Assembly: GCA_028284485.1 (NCBI GenBank) | Contig: JANQRQ010000168.1 | Coordinates: 1-41,718 of the forward strand | Source of the DNA: Planctomycetaceae bacterium | GTDB taxonomy: Bacteria > Planctomycetota > Planctomycetia > Planctomycetales > Planctomycetaceae | Direction: 5' to 3' | DNA length: 41,718 nucleotides | Shown here: in pieces, positions 1-9,417 of the stretch | Layout of the letters: each line of letters begins with the position of its first letter | How positions within the stretch are numbered: position 1 is the stretch's first letter | Made by a program: the position numbers and the translations under genes | Notes under the pieces: generated by a model | What the model was told of the DNA's origin: nothing | Database searches by the model: none | Seen by the model: only the letters and a program-made list of their open reading frames with translations

Positions 1-415
1 AACCTCCCGAAATGCGCGGTCTGACGTGCTGGATGTGGGGTTTATCTATATTACTGGTAATCAAAATCATTACTGGTAATCAAAATCGAACGGAACCAAA
101 AATCAACAAAATTCAGAGCGTGATTTTCGTCATAACCCGTTCTGAAATAAGTAGCTGAGGAAATAAAAGGTTGTTGTGCTGCATCCAAATGCTCGATAGA
201 ATGTGAAGTGAGTCTAGAACTTACAGACTCGGGTTTCGGAAGCCAACTCAACTTTTCTCACAGTATTTAACGCCGGAGCCAAAAAAACGTTTCTGTTGAA
301 TTCGTTGAACATCGGCATTTCGCCATAGTCGGCTCTGGTTTTTTGAGTTTTCTTATTCCCATTCGTTACCTTGCAACCCCCGGATTCTAGGGTCTTGGGC
401 ACGAGGGCCATCACC
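1..415. other. Non-coding region upstream of the secretion cluster
   Basis: About 415 nt before the first gene of the secretion-like cluster. Apart from the tandem palindromic repeat at 50-87, I see no convincing gene. A 66-codon minus-strand reading frame (51-251) has no recognisable motif or ribosome binding site. The region may carry the promoter of the cluster, but I could not identify a clear -35/-10 pair. Confidence 0.6.
50..87. repeat. Tandem 19-bp direct repeat with embedded inverted repeat
   Basis: Two identical, adjacent copies of ATTACTGGTAATCAAAATC lie at 50-68 and 69-87. Each begins with a perfect inverted repeat, ATTAC-TG-GTAAT, at 50-61 and 69-80. The spacing between dyad centres is 19 bp, a little under two turns of B-DNA, as expected for a pair of operator half-sites bound on nearly the same face. 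Its position upstream of the secretion-like cluster suggests a transcription-factor site. That role is inferred; no regulator is identified. Confidence 0.6.
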
Positions 416-3400
416 ATGCTTCGCAGAATGAACTCGGTAACACTCGCTGTCGTCTTCGCATTTACATGCGCCACAACGTTGGAGTTTGCCCACGCCCAAC
501 GAGGCGGGTTTGGTGGCGGCGGTGACGAACAGGGTGGCCGGGGTGGCTTTGGCGGTCGCGGTGGCTTTGGCGGACAGGGTGGCGGCCGCGGCGGTTTCGG
601 CGGCGGCGATCGAGGTGGCCGCGGGGGCTTTGGTGGCGGTCGCGGTGGCTTCGGCAGCGGACGTGGCGGTCGTGGCGGCGGCGGAGGCGGCATCCTCCGA
701 CAGGTCCTGCAAGAATCAACACAGGAAGAACTCAAGCTTAACGACCAGCAAGTCGAACAATTGCAAACGCTTTCGGAAGAGTCTCGCAACAACCCGGAGA
801 TGTTCGAGTTGTTCGGCCAAATGCGGGACGCGTCCGACGAAGAACGTGAAGCGCTGCAGGAAAAAATGCAGCAGATGCGCGAAGACCAGGAAAAGAAATC
901 GACGGCTGAGGTCCAAAAGATTCTCACACCCGAGCAGTTCACGCGAGCGCAGCAGATCGTCCTCAAAGAGGCGGGCGTGGCGGCATTCTCGCAAGACGAT
1001 GTGGCTGCCAAACTCGGCCTCTCTGAAGATCAAAAGCAAAAAATCGCTGCCGCCAATGAAAGTCGTGATCAACGGCGACAGGAGCTTTTCGACCAGATGC
1101 GCAACGGCGAGATCGATCGCAGCGAAATCGGCGACCGGATGGCGCAATTACAGCAGCAGGCGGAAGGTGAAACGCTCGCCGTCCTCACGGCGGATCAACG
1201 CACGACCTGGCAGCAGATGATTGGCGAAACCGCGGCCGCGTCTGTCGCCCCTGCGACAACCACAACGGCGGCAACCGCAACCCCGGCAACGACGACTCCG
1301 GCGGTGACAACGACGCCGGCCGAAACCGGAACAACGACGACTGTTCGCACAGCCGGTGAAACCGGCAGTTTAGTTGTCGATGCCGGCAGTGGATCTGCCT
1401 TGCAACAGGATGTGACGGTTTCGTTTGGCGCTGAAGCAAGTGCTGCTGCAACTGCAGAAGATGGTGAACGCAAGCCGATCGAAAAGATGTCGTTTAACTT
1501 CCGGTATGCTCCCTGGCCGGACGTGCTCAAACTGTTTGCGGATGCATCTGGGATGACTCTCGATTTGAGCTACACTCCGACCGGTACATTCAACTACTAC
1601 GACGACAAGGAATACTCGCCTCGCGATGCGATCAATGTCCTCAATGGGTATTTGTTGCAGCGCGGCGCAATCATGATTCGGCGGGACAACTTCCTGCATG
1701 TGCGCAGCTTCGACAACGAAGAACCGATTCCGCCGAACCTGATTCCTGAAGTCATCGAAGCAGACTTGGTCAATTATGCCAGCAACGAGTTGGTCCGTGT
1801 TGTGACCGATGCCAAGGCGGACGATTTGGATACGCTGGCGACCGACGTCAAGAATCTGCTTGGACCGCAGGGGAATGTGACGCCGATTCACGCTGCCAAC
1901 AAGCTGGCCGTCCAAGGCTTGGTGAAGAACGTCCAGCAGGCTCTGCAAATTATTAAGTCGGTTCAGGAATCGGATGGCGACGTCGTCTTCCGTGCATTTG
2001 TCCTGCGGTACATCCATGTGGACGATGCCGAAACGACCTTGCGTGATTTGTTTGGCTTGCCGGAACGCGGTTATCAAAACGTCAGTAGCGCTGCCGGTGG
2101 TGGATCGAGTTCGACGAACCGGTCAACCCGCACCGGCGGAACGACCTCGCGATTCGGAAGCCGCACCGGTGGCTTTGGCGGGCGAACCGGCGGATTCGGC
2201 GGACGGACCGGCGGATTTGGTGGCTTTACCGGACGGGGTGGCGACACGCGAGGCGGCACAACGAATCGCACAACGCGACCGCAGCAAAACGCTCAGCCAA
2301 ACGACGCTAGTTCCGATGTTAAGATTGCATCGAACACTCGGCTTAATACTTTGCTGGTCACATCCAATCCGACGAACATGAAAGTCGTCGAAGCGACGAT
2401 TCAGGCGATCGATGTCGGAGCCGACCGAGGCGACGGTCGTGGTACCTTCGTTAACAACACGCCTCCTGAAGTCCCTTACCTCGAAGTCTACAAAGTCGGC
2501 ACAGCGACTCTCGAAGAAGTCACGCAGACGGTTGACGTGTTGCATCCCGGGACGGTTGTCAACGACGACCCCGGTGACGACGCCATTCACATTATGGCAA
2601 CCCCGTCGGAGCATTTGGAGATTGCTCGGCTGATCAATCGAATCGACGGCGGCACCAACGGTGGCGGCGGGCAAACGGTCGCCGTTTTGCAATTGGTGGG
2701 CGCCGACGTCATGACGACGACAGCCACTCTGCAGACGATGTTTCTGGCTGAAGGGGAAGATGCACCGAGCATTCAACCGGATGCATTGGGCAATCGCCTG
2801 ATGATTCGCGGAAAAAGCGGACAGATCAACCAAATCCGACAATTGCTGACCGACATGAATGTGTTGGCGACCGGCAATGGTGGCAACCTCGGGCCGCGTG
2901 GTCCGATTCGGACGATCAATTTGGGAGGACGAGATCCCCAGCGATTGATCGAAATGTTGGAACGGGCCTGGAACTCGACCCATGAGAATCAGTTACGAAT
3001 CGACATGCCTGGCGCTCGTGGCCCGGTTCGCGATGTGCGGATTCCTTCTGAAGGGTCAATCGATCCGCGCGGCCTGAACCAGGATAACCGCAACAACACC
3101 GAAACGCGTCGGCCGGTCGACGATATCGACCGTACACGCACAGAGAACTCCAACGACGCGCGGACTTATGGAACGGCCCAGTATCGGCGTCCCGTTCCCG
3201 ATCTGACCGATTTGGCAGTCGCCTTGATTATGGAAGACGATACCGAGGCCCCCGTATCCAATGCCGTGCAGTCGACCGTCGTCCAGGATGAGGGTGGTCA
3301 GCAGGATGGTTTCCAAGGAGAACGCGGTTTTCCTCGTGGTCGAGGTGGTCAGTCTTACGACGAAGACCCGCGTGGCCGACAGCAGTTCCGTCGGGAGCAG

Positions 3401-4603
3401 CCGACCCAAACCAGCAAGCCGCCGATCCTGTTGCGAGAACAGAACGGCGAATTGATGATTATTTCGTCCGATGAAAATGCGGCCAATGAACTTGAAGCGA
3501 TGATTCAAACCTTGGCCCAAACGATTCCTGTTGAAACGACCTGGACGATCTTCCATCTGACATCGGCCGATGCGACCGAAACGTCGACCATGCTCAGCCG
3601 TTTATTCCCGACCAGTTCGGTTTCGTCGGCACCGTCGTCGAGCAGTTCCGGTTTGTTTGGGGATGTTTCGAGTGGCCTCAGGACGATCGGCAACAGCTTG
3701 GCCGACGCGACTGGCCTGAATGCGACCAGTGCTGACACGCTTCAAATCATTCCGGAAACTCGCGCAAACGCACTCTGGATTTCCGGTCCGGCGTATCAAG
3801 TGCGACAGGTCGAAGACGTCCTCAAGATTCTCGATGCTTCCGAACTGCCGACATTGTTGCGTGACCGGGCCCCGCGTTACATCGAAGTGCGGTACGCTGA
3901 CGTTACAGAAGTTTCGGAGATCGTTGAAAGCGTCTACAAAGACTTTATGGAAGTTCCCAATAGCCGTGGTGGCGGAGGTGGTGGAAACCCAGCAGCCGCT
4001 TTCTTCGGCGGCGGTCGCGGCCGCGGGGGTGATACCGGCGGTGGCAACGGCTCGTCCGCCCAACAAAAGGCACAACTGACGCTGGGTGTTGATACACGCA
4101 CGAACGCATTAATCGTTTCCGCATCCGATACGCTGTTCCGCCAAATTGAAGGTTTAGTGCAAACGTTGGATCAGGCAGCTGAAGACGCCCAGCGGACTGT
4201 ACGCGTCGTCAATGTTGGCGGGGCCAATTCAACCATGGTTCAGGAGACGCTGACCACGCTAATTCCCAAAGTGACGGTTGCAACCAGCGATGGAAATACG
4301 AGCAGCAGTCAACCGGGATCGAGCTCCTCCTCCTCTTCGTCATCGTCAGCCGATGCAGATCGAGCAGCCAGACTGCGGCAAATCTTCGGTGCTGGCGGCG
4401 GACCTGGCGGATTCGGTGGTCGAACGGGCGGCGGCGGATTTGGCGGTCGAACAGGCGGCGGTGGATTCGGTGGGCGAACGGGCGGCGGAACGACTGGCGG
4501 TCGTACCGGCGGATTCGGCGGCGGTGGCCGTGGAAGCGGAGGATTCGGCGGCGGTGGCCGTGGCGGATTTGGCGGCGGTGGTGGTGGACGTGGCGGCCGA
4601 TAA
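416..4603 (+). CDS. Giant glycine-rich secretin N-domain protein (GspD position, no pore domain)
   Basis: About 1395 residues from ATG 416. An in-frame ATG at 371 is possible, but 416 places a signal peptide (MLRRMNSVTLAVVF..., cleavage near AHA) at the very N-terminus. Order of parts: signal peptide; glycine-rich tract about 29-93 (GGFGGRGG-like); a charged helical stretch about 95-270 with LTPEQ/LTADQ motifs recalling Spy-like periplasmic proteins; a Thr/Ala linker; an N0/STN-like domain about 355-435; then roughly six or seven N1/N3-like secretin modules about 520-1310, interrupted by Gly-rich inserts; and a second Gly-rich tail about 1325-1395. Secretins form outer-membrane pores through a C-terminal beta domain with a VPxLGxIPxLGxLF-type motif. 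I find no such domain here. It takes the gspD position ahead of gspE, so it probably works with the pseudopilus as a periplasmic ring or docking element. Confidence in family is good; function is inferred. Confidence 0.85.
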   Translation: MLRRMNSVTLAVVFAFTCATTLEFAHAQRGGFGGGGDEQGGRGGFGGRGGFGGQGGGRGGFGGGDRGGRGGFGGGRGGFGSGRGGRGGGGGGILRQVLQESTQEELKLNDQQVEQLQTLSEESRNNPEMFELFGQMRDASDEEREALQEKMQQMREDQEKKSTAEVQKILTPEQFTRAQQIVLKEAGVAAFSQDDVAAKLGLSEDQKQKIAAANESRDQRRQELFDQMRNGEIDRSEIGDRMAQLQQQAEGETLAVLTADQRTTWQQMIGETAAASVAPATTTTAATATPATTTPAVTTTPAETGTTTTVRTAGETGSLVVDAGSGSALQQDVTVSFGAEASAAATAEDGERKPIEKMSFNFRYAPWPDVLKLFADASGMTLDLSYTPTGTFNYYDDKEYSPRDAINVLNGYLLQRGAIMIRRDNFLHVRSFDNEEPIPPNLIPEVIEADLVNYASNELVRVVTDAKADDLDTLATDVKNLLGPQGNVTPIHAANKLAVQGLVKNVQQALQIIKSVQESDGDVVFRAFVLRYIHVDDAETTLRDLFGLPERGYQNVSSAAGGGSSSTNRSTRTGGTTSRFGSRTGGFGGRTGGFGGRTGGFGGFTGRGGDTRGGTTNRTTRPQQNAQPNDASSDVKIASNTRLNTLLVTSNPTNMKVVEATIQAIDVGADRGDGRGTFVNNTPPEVPYLEVYKVGTATLEEVTQTVDVLHPGTVVNDDPGDDAIHIMATPSEHLEIARLINRIDGGTNGGGGQTVAVLQLVGADVMTTTATLQTMFLAEGEDAPSIQPDALGNRLMIRGKSGQINQIRQLLTDMNVLATGNGGNLGPRGPIRTINLGGRDPQRLIEMLERAWNSTHENQLRIDMPGARGPVRDVRIPSEGSIDPRGLNQDNRNNTETRRPVDDIDRTRTENSNDARTYGTAQYRRPVPDLTDLAVALIMEDDTEAPVSNAVQSTVVQDEGGQQDGFQGERGFPRGRGGQSYDEDPRGRQQFRREQPTQTSKPPILLREQNGELMIISSDENAANELEAMIQTLAQTIPVETTWTIFHLTSADATETSTMLSRLFPTSSVSSAPSSSSSGLFGDVSSGLRTIGNSLADATGLNATSADTLQIIPETRANALWISGPAYQVRQVEDVLKILDASELPTLLRDRAPRYIEVRYADVTEVSEIVESVYKDFMEVPNSRGGGGGGNPAAAFFGGGRGRGGDTGGGNGSSAQQKAQLTLGVDTRTNALIVSASDTLFRQIEGLVQTLDQAAEDAQRTVRVVNVGGANSTMVQETLTTLIPKVTVATSDGNTSSSQPGSSSSSSSSSSADADRAARLRQIFGAGGGPGGFGGRTGGGGFGGRTGGGGFGGRTGGGTTGGRTGGFGGGGRGSGGFGGGGRGGFGGGGGGRGGR
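2168..2230 (+). repeat. Three tandem 21-bp coding repeats (GGFGGRT)
   Basis: Units at 2168-2188, 2189-2209 and 2210-2230 encode GGFGGRT, GGFGGRT and GGFGGFT. They form a flexible insert inside one of the N1-like modules of the secretin-like protein. Synonymous differences between units show that the repeat is not perfectly recent. Confidence 0.8.
4406..4486 (+). repeat. Three tandem 27-bp coding repeats (GGFGGRTGG)
   Basis: Units at 4406-4432, 4433-4459 and 4460-4486 each encode GGFGGRTGG in the C-terminal glycine-rich tail of the secretin-like protein. They differ by only a few third-position changes. They have the same amino-acid core as the 21-bp units near 2168, so the two tracts probably share origin or function. 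Such repeats are prone to length change between strains. Confidence 0.85.
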
Positions 4604-4978
4604 GCCGACGGTTCGACTCGAACGGAGACACACACCACGCGATGGGGGAGATTGGCGCTTGTCGTGGGGCAAATGCCCTACGATGGCTGAGCGCCGGTTC
4701 GCTCAACGACTTTTCTCTCACACTACAGACAAGTTGTCTGTTATGATCTAGAAGTGGTAAAAGGGGAGACAATCCTTTTCGCGAATGCTTAACATCAATG
4801 AGCGTCTGGAAAGCAATTGAATAACGCTGTGATATTCAATCGTTAAATAGAATAGAAAGACGTTTCATCACGCGGCTTTCCGTTTGGAGTGGTACGGGGA
4901 AGGGGAGACCCAACTGGAGAACCAAGGCGGGTGACCGCAACCAACGGCGGGCAGCTGTAGACGGGGAATGGTGCGGCA
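4604..4978. other. 375-nt intergenic region between the secretin-like gene and gspE
   Basis: No convincing gene. It contains the 17-nt palindrome at 4725-4741, immediately followed by TATGAT (4742-4747), which resembles a -10 box. Such a gap is unusual inside this otherwise tight cluster and may mark an internal promoter for gspE and downstream genes. Confidence 0.5.
4725..4741. promoter_or_regulatory. 17-nt palindrome, candidate operator
   Basis: ACAGACAA-G-TTGTCTGT is a perfect dyad with 8-nt arms and a single central base. TATGAT at 4742-4747 directly abuts it and could be a -10 element, so a bound regulator would block a promoter facing gspE. No good -35 match is visible. It is not followed by a T run, so a terminator is less likely. 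The binding protein is unknown. Confidence 0.4.
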
Positions 4979-6661
4979 ATGGAAATCGGTGAAGTCCTAC
5001 TGCGTCGTGGATTGATCGACACCGAACAAATGGATATGGCCCGCCAGCAGGCCAACGGCAAGCGAATCGACCAAATCGTGGTCGAGATGGGGCTTGTTTC
5101 CGAAGAAGAGGCGCTTAAAGCGCTGGCGGAAGAGCTGGGCCTGCGCTACGTCGAGCTGAAGAACTTTGAAGTCGACCAGGAGCTGCTGTCGGAGTTCCCC
5201 ACGACCGCCATCTTTCGGCATTCGTTGTTACCGCTATCGCGCGAAAATGGGCGAGTCGAAGTCGCCACCAGCGACCCCTTCGATTTAGAGGCGCTCGACG
5301 AACTGAGTTCACTCAGCGGCTTCCGGCTGGAACCGGTACTGGCTCGACATTCCGATGTCATCGAGTTGATCAAGAAGAACCTCGGCGTCGGTGGCGATAC
5401 GATCAACGAGTTGGTGGCCCAACGCACCGAAGAAGAAGTCGAGCTGCTCGAAGAACTGGAAGAGGTCGACAGCGAGCTGGCAGGCGAAGCGCAAGCGGCG
5501 TCGGTCATTCGCTTGGTCAACGAATTGTTGATCGAAGCTCTCGATCAGGTGGCCACCGACGTCCATATCGAGCCGAAGGAAAAAGGGCTGACGATTCGGT
5601 ACCGCATCGATGGCATGTTACGGGTCCAACCGGTGCCGCCGGAGATCAATCATTTCTTCCCGGCCATTGTCACACGATTGAAGATCATGTCGCGGTTGAA
5701 TATCGCCGAGAAACGGCTGCCACAGGACGGCCGAATTAAACTGCGGATTCACGGCCGGGAAATCGACGTGCGTGTTTCCATCATTCCGATGATTCACGGT
5801 GAAGGCATCTGTATGCGTCTGTTGGACAAAGGACGCATGGTGTTCGACTTGAAGAACGTCGGACTGCCCGATGACATGGCCAGGATGTTTCGCGATTTGG
5901 TCTCTTTGCCGCACGGAATCATTCTGGTGACCGGGCCGACAGGTAGTGGTAAAACGTCGACTTTGTACAGCGCGCTAAACGAGATCAAAAGTCCGACCAC
6001 GAAAATGATCACCGTCGAAGACCCGGTCGAATATCAAATGGACGGGATTTCGCAAATTCAGATGCATGCCAAAATCGGACTGACATTTGCCGCCGGTTTG
6101 CGGAGCATCTTGCGGCACGACCCCGATGTGATCCTTGTCGGTGAAATTCGAGACGGTGAAACCGCCGAGGCGGCCATTCAGGCGTCGCTGACCGGTCACT
6201 TGGTCTTCAGTACATTACACACGAACGATGCTGCAGGGGCCTTTACTCGATTGATCGACATGGGTGTCGAGCCGTACCTGGCTTCGAGTACGGTCGAAGG
6301 CGTAATGGCCCAACGGTTAGTGCGTCGTTTGTGCAACAAGTGTAAGGAGTCCTACACGCCGGATCCGGATGATATTCCGAAGGATTTCCCAAAGCCTTAT
6401 CCCGAACAATTCTATCGGCCGGTCGGTTGTCGCGAATGCCGCGATACCGGGTATGCGGGTCGAACAGGAGTCTTCGAGATCCTGTTGACGGACGAAGGAA
6501 TTCGCGAGTTATGCGTCGAGCGGGCCAGTTCGGCACGCATTCGAAATTACGGATTGGAACATGGCATGATTACGTTGCGCCAATGCGGTTGGAGGAAGGT
6601 GGCCGAAGGCGTGACCAGTATCGAAGAGGTGGATCGTACCACGATGGGAGATCTCAACTAA
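4979..6661 (+). CDS. gspE: Type II secretion / type IV pilus assembly ATPase GspE/PilB
   Basis: 560 residues, the usual size. This cytoplasmic hexameric ATPase powers pseudopilus assembly by acting on the GspF platform and the GspL-type anchor. The N-terminus ([17 protein letters not shown]) is an MshEN/N1E-type domain, which supports ATG 4979. The ATPase domain shows Walker A GPTGSGKT near 318-325, an Asp box, Walker B ILVGEIRD near 385-392 and the His box [16 protein letters not shown] zinc-binding CxxC pair follows (LCNKC near 452 and CREC near 485), typical of GspE/PilB rather than of the retraction ATPase PilT. A GGGGA stretch lies about 10 nt upstream of the start. It is followed by gspF after 179 nt. 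Confidence 0.95.
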   Translation: MEIGEVLLRRGLIDTEQMDMARQQANGKRIDQIVVEMGLVSEEEALKALAEELGLRYVELKNFEVDQELLSEFPTTAIFRHSLLPLSRENGRVEVATSDPFDLEALDELSSLSGFRLEPVLARHSDVIELIKKNLGVGGDTINELVAQRTEEEVELLEELEEVDSELAGEAQAASVIRLVNELLIEALDQVATDVHIEPKEKGLTIRYRIDGMLRVQPVPPEINHFFPAIVTRLKIMSRLNIAEKRLPQDGRIKLRIHGREIDVRVSIIPMIHGEGICMRLLDKGRMVFDLKNVGLPDDMARMFRDLVSLPHGIILVTGPTGSGKTSTLYSALNEIKSPTTKMITVEDPVEYQMDGISQIQMHAKIGLTFAAGLRSILRHDPDVILVGEIRDGETAEAAIQASLTGHLVFSTLHTNDAAGAFTRLIDMGVEPYLASSTVEGVMAQRLVRRLCNKCKESYTPDPDDIPKDFPKPYPEQFYRPVGCRECRDTGYAGRTGVFEILLTDEGIRELCVERASSARIRNYGLEHGMITLRQCGWRKVAEGVTSIEEVDRTTMGDLN

Positions 6662-6840
6662 TTTCCAACAAGTCCTCGTTGGCGCCAGGCGTGGATTGTT
6701 TTTGCCGTTTGAACGCAGGTGGCGTCGACGATTGAAACGACAGCGGCGAAAGTGATGGCTTCATCGGCCCAAATCGTAGTGGCCGGGGTTTAATGGTTAG
6801 AGGTTTTTCCTTCAGTAGTCAGACGAAGGTTGATTAACGA

Positions 6841-8049
6841 ATGCCCGAATTTCAGTACGTTGCTCGCGAGATGTCCGGCCAGCAGGTGACCGGCCAGTTA
6901 TCGGCCGGCAGCGTGCAGGAAGTGGTTTCGTCGCTTTCCGCGAAGCAACTTTTTCCCATTAGCGTCGATTTGGCGGAAGAAGCCAAAGCCCAGCAGAAGT
7001 ATGAAGGGAAAAGAGTCCGCGCGCGTTACCTCGCGGTGTTTTACACCCAACTTTCCGACCTGTTGCGTTCCGGCGTGCCGTTATTGCGGTCGTTGGAATT
7101 GTTGGAACGCCAAACAAACAACCAGGCTTTGAAAATCGTAATTTCGGATGTGCGCGATCAGGTGGCCGACGGTACGCGTCTGGCCGAAGCGATGCGTGCC
7201 CATCCGAATGTCTTCTCCGAGCTGGCGGTCAGCATGATTCGGGCTGGTGAAGAAGGCAGCTTTTTGGAAGACGTCCTGCAGCGAATTGCGTATTTCACCG
7301 AACACCAGGAAGAACTCAAAAGCCGCGTCACAGGTGCGATTGCGTACCCGGCGTTTTTGATGGTCGTCGGGACGATCATCGTCACGCTGATGTTGATTTT
7401 CTTCGTGCCGAAGTTCGAGCCGATCTTCGAGCGATTAGAGTCTCGCGGCGGGTTGCCGGTCGCGACGACGATCCTCATGACGATGAGTAATTTTCTGGGA
7501 GAGTATATTCTATTCATCGTGCTGGCATTGATTGGCGTGGGAATCTTTCTGAAGCAGTATGCCGCGACCGATGTCGGGATGGAGAACATCGACAAATTGC
7601 GGATTCGTACTCCGGGATTGGGGCCGATTGTCCGCAGTTTGGCCATTGCCCGGTTCTGCCGAATTTTGGGGACGTTGCTGAATAACGGTGTGCCGATCCT
7701 ACAGTCGATGCGCATTTCTAAAGATGCGACGGGCAACCGTGTGCTCGCCGACGCGATCGGTGTTGCGGCCGACAATATCTCGTCAGGGAAATCGTTGGCG
7801 CAACCGTTGAAGGCGAGCGGCGAGTTTCCGGAAGAGATCGTCGAAATGATCGCGGTTGGCGAAGAGGCCAACAATTTGGAGAATGTGTTAATTAACGTTG
7901 CTGACAATATGGAACGGCTCACCTATCGTCAGTTGGAGTTGTTCGTGCGACTGCTCGAACCGATTATGCTCATCATTATGGCGGGCTTTATTCTGTTCGT
8001 CGTCGCGGGATTATTGCTGCCGGTCTTTCAAAGTTCGGGGGCGTTGTAA
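6841..8049 (+). CDS. gspF: Type II secretion inner-membrane platform protein GspF
   Basis: 402 residues, normal for GspF/PilC. The protein sits in the inner membrane and couples the GspE ATPase to pseudopilin extraction. The N-terminus (MPEFQYVAREMSGQQVTGQL) is the classic start of the family. Two T2SSF domains follow, each with a helical bundle and membrane segments: about 163-190 (AFLMVVGTIIVTLMLIFF), about 222-240, and the C-terminal segment about 373-396 ending LLLPVFQ. GAGEEGSFL and GEEANNLENVL are the typical repeated motifs of the two halves. It is followed by gspG after 158 nt. Confidence 0.95.
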   Translation: MPEFQYVAREMSGQQVTGQLSAGSVQEVVSSLSAKQLFPISVDLAEEAKAQQKYEGKRVRARYLAVFYTQLSDLLRSGVPLLRSLELLERQTNNQALKIVISDVRDQVADGTRLAEAMRAHPNVFSELAVSMIRAGEEGSFLEDVLQRIAYFTEHQEELKSRVTGAIAYPAFLMVVGTIIVTLMLIFFVPKFEPIFERLESRGGLPVATTILMTMSNFLGEYILFIVLALIGVGIFLKQYAATDVGMENIDKLRIRTPGLGPIVRSLAIARFCRILGTLLNNGVPILQSMRISKDATGNRVLADAIGVAADNISSGKSLAQPLKASGEFPEEIVEMIAVGEEANNLENVLINVADNMERLTYRQLELFVRLLEPIMLIIMAGFILFVVAGLLLPVFQSSGAL

Positions 8050-8207
8050 AATCGAATTACGAATCGTTGGGGCGCGTCGCTGGCGAAGTCCCAAGACAAC
8101 GGGAAGTGAATCGATCATAATCATCGGCAAGCAGCCGTAATTATTAGGATGGGGCGAATTTGAAATCGGCCCAATTGGCTTACACAGGAAATGAGGGAGG
8201 ATGACTA

Positions 8208-8657
8208 ATGCAGAAGTTTCATCGAAAGACTCGTCGTCGGGGCGGTTTCACATTGTTGGAAGTTTTGTTGGTGCTCGCGATTTTGGGCGTGATTGCGGCG
8301 ATTGCCGTTCCCCAATTACTCGGACGCCAGCAAGAAGCGATGATTAAGGCGACCGCTTCCAGCGTGAAGGGCTTGGAAGACGCGGTCAAGTTGTATGCGG
8401 TCGAACACGATGGACGGTTCCCCGCAACATTGGATCTATTGCTGAGCGGCGTTGATGAAGAGACCGGCCAGGAACGCGCGCCCTACTTGGAAGATATTCC
8501 GGCCGACGCCTGGGGCAATGTCTTGAATTACGAGTATCCCCCGACGGGTGAGCGGCAGACGATGGGTGGCAAACCGGCCATTTGGTCGTATGGCCCCGAT
8601 ATGCAGGACGGTACCGAAGACGACATTAACAATTGGACGTCGAAGTTTTCACAGTAG
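8208..8657 (+). CDS. gspG: Major pseudopilin GspG
   Basis: 149 residues. The prepilin signal is RRGG/FTLLEVLLVLAILGVIAAIAVP, with the conserved Gly before the cleavage site and Glu5 after it. The C-terminal half carries the GspG signature: a YAVEHDGRFPATLDLLL stretch, PADAWGNVLNYEYP, and the Asp-rich end GPDMQDGTEDDINNW, which in GspG binds calcium. It is the main subunit of the pseudopilus. ATG 8208 is preceded by GGGAGG (8195-8200) at a 7-nt spacing, the best Shine-Dalgarno in the cluster and consistent with high expression of the major subunit. A prepilin peptidase (GspO) must be encoded elsewhere. Confidence 0.96.
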   Translation: MQKFHRKTRRRGGFTLLEVLLVLAILGVIAAIAVPQLLGRQQEAMIKATASSVKGLEDAVKLYAVEHDGRFPATLDLLLSGVDEETGQERAPYLEDIPADAWGNVLNYEYPPTGERQTMGGKPAIWSYGPDMQDGTEDDINNWTSKFSQ

Positions 8658-8760
8658 CCTGCGAACCGATCGCATGGCGTTCGATTGTCAGGAGCAGTAT
8701 TGAGTCAGCAGCGATGTTGACGAAACGAAACCTTTGATCCGGAACGATGGCGATGCCGAT

Positions 8761-9417
8761 ATGGTTACTCGCAAGACGGCCCCAAAGAACGATCGAACTC
8801 GAGTGAAACGGGCTTCCTCCCGGCCCGTTTTGCAACCGAATCGTTCCGGATACACGTTGATGGAAATGCTGCTGGTCGTGGCCATTTTGATGGTCATGGT
8901 TTCGATGGTTTTTCCGTCGATCATGCGGATGTACGCCGACCACGGATTGAAAACGGCGGTGGAAGAAGTCCGCGTTAAATTGGCCCGCACGCGATATTTG
9001 GCGCTCGATAGCGGCACGATCTTCCAGTTTCGTTTCGAGCCGGGCGGGCAGCATTACATTGTGCTGCCGTACGAGCTGACAGCCCAAGAGGAAGAATCCG
9101 AGATGACGCTGTTTGGCAGCGCACCGTCGGAGTCGTACTTTTTCGGGCAAATCCCTGAAGACATGCAGTTCGAGTCGGTTTCGGATTCGACATTCGGGGC
9201 AGAACGATTGTCGGAAGACTGGCTTTCCGGATTTTCCGATAAGCGCTCGATCGAGGAGATCACCTGGTCGCCACCGTTATTATTCTTTGCCGACGGCAGC
9301 GCGGTCGACGCGTTGTTTAACATTTACGATGAGCAGAATCAGTACCAGGCCATATCGCTGCGTGGTTTGACCGGCGCAGTCAACGTGGACCGTGTCCGCA
9401 TGAGGCCTCGCACATGA
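8761..9417 (+). CDS. gspH: Minor pseudopilin, GspH-like
   Basis: 218 residues from ATG 8761; a TTG nine codons upstream (8734) is an alternative. After a long basic leader (RPVLQPNRSG) comes the prepilin segment YTLMEMLLVVAILMVMVSMVFPSIMRMYADH, with Gly before the cleavage point and Glu5. The rest is a soluble domain of about 150 residues. Position between gspG and gspI, length, and a GspH/FimT-like helix (VEEVRVKLARTRYLALDSG) support the assignment. Minor pseudopilins help prime the pseudopilus tip. The stop codon overlaps the gspI start (ATGA at 9414-9417), suggesting translational coupling. Confidence 0.8.
   Translation: MVTRKTAPKNDRTRVKRASSRPVLQPNRSGYTLMEMLLVVAILMVMVSMVFPSIMRMYADHGLKTAVEEVRVKLARTRYLALDSGTIFQFRFEPGGQHYIVLPYELTAQEEESEMTLFGSAPSESYFFGQIPEDMQFESVSDSTFGAERLSEDWLSGFSDKRSIEEITWSPPLLFFADGSAVDALFNIYDEQNQYQAISLRGLTGAVNVDRVRMRPRT

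Noticed and set aside
214..1011. 265-codon minus-strand frame rich in proline
   Set aside because: It is the reverse complement of the glycine-rich coding tract of the secretin-like gene; the Pro-rich composition is a by-product of Gly codons. The same applies to the Pro-rich frames at 2074-2271 and 4309-4638.
4406..4486. Regular tandem repeats as a possible CRISPR array
   Set aside because: The units are contiguous without spacers, lie in frame in a gene and encode GGFGGRTGG.
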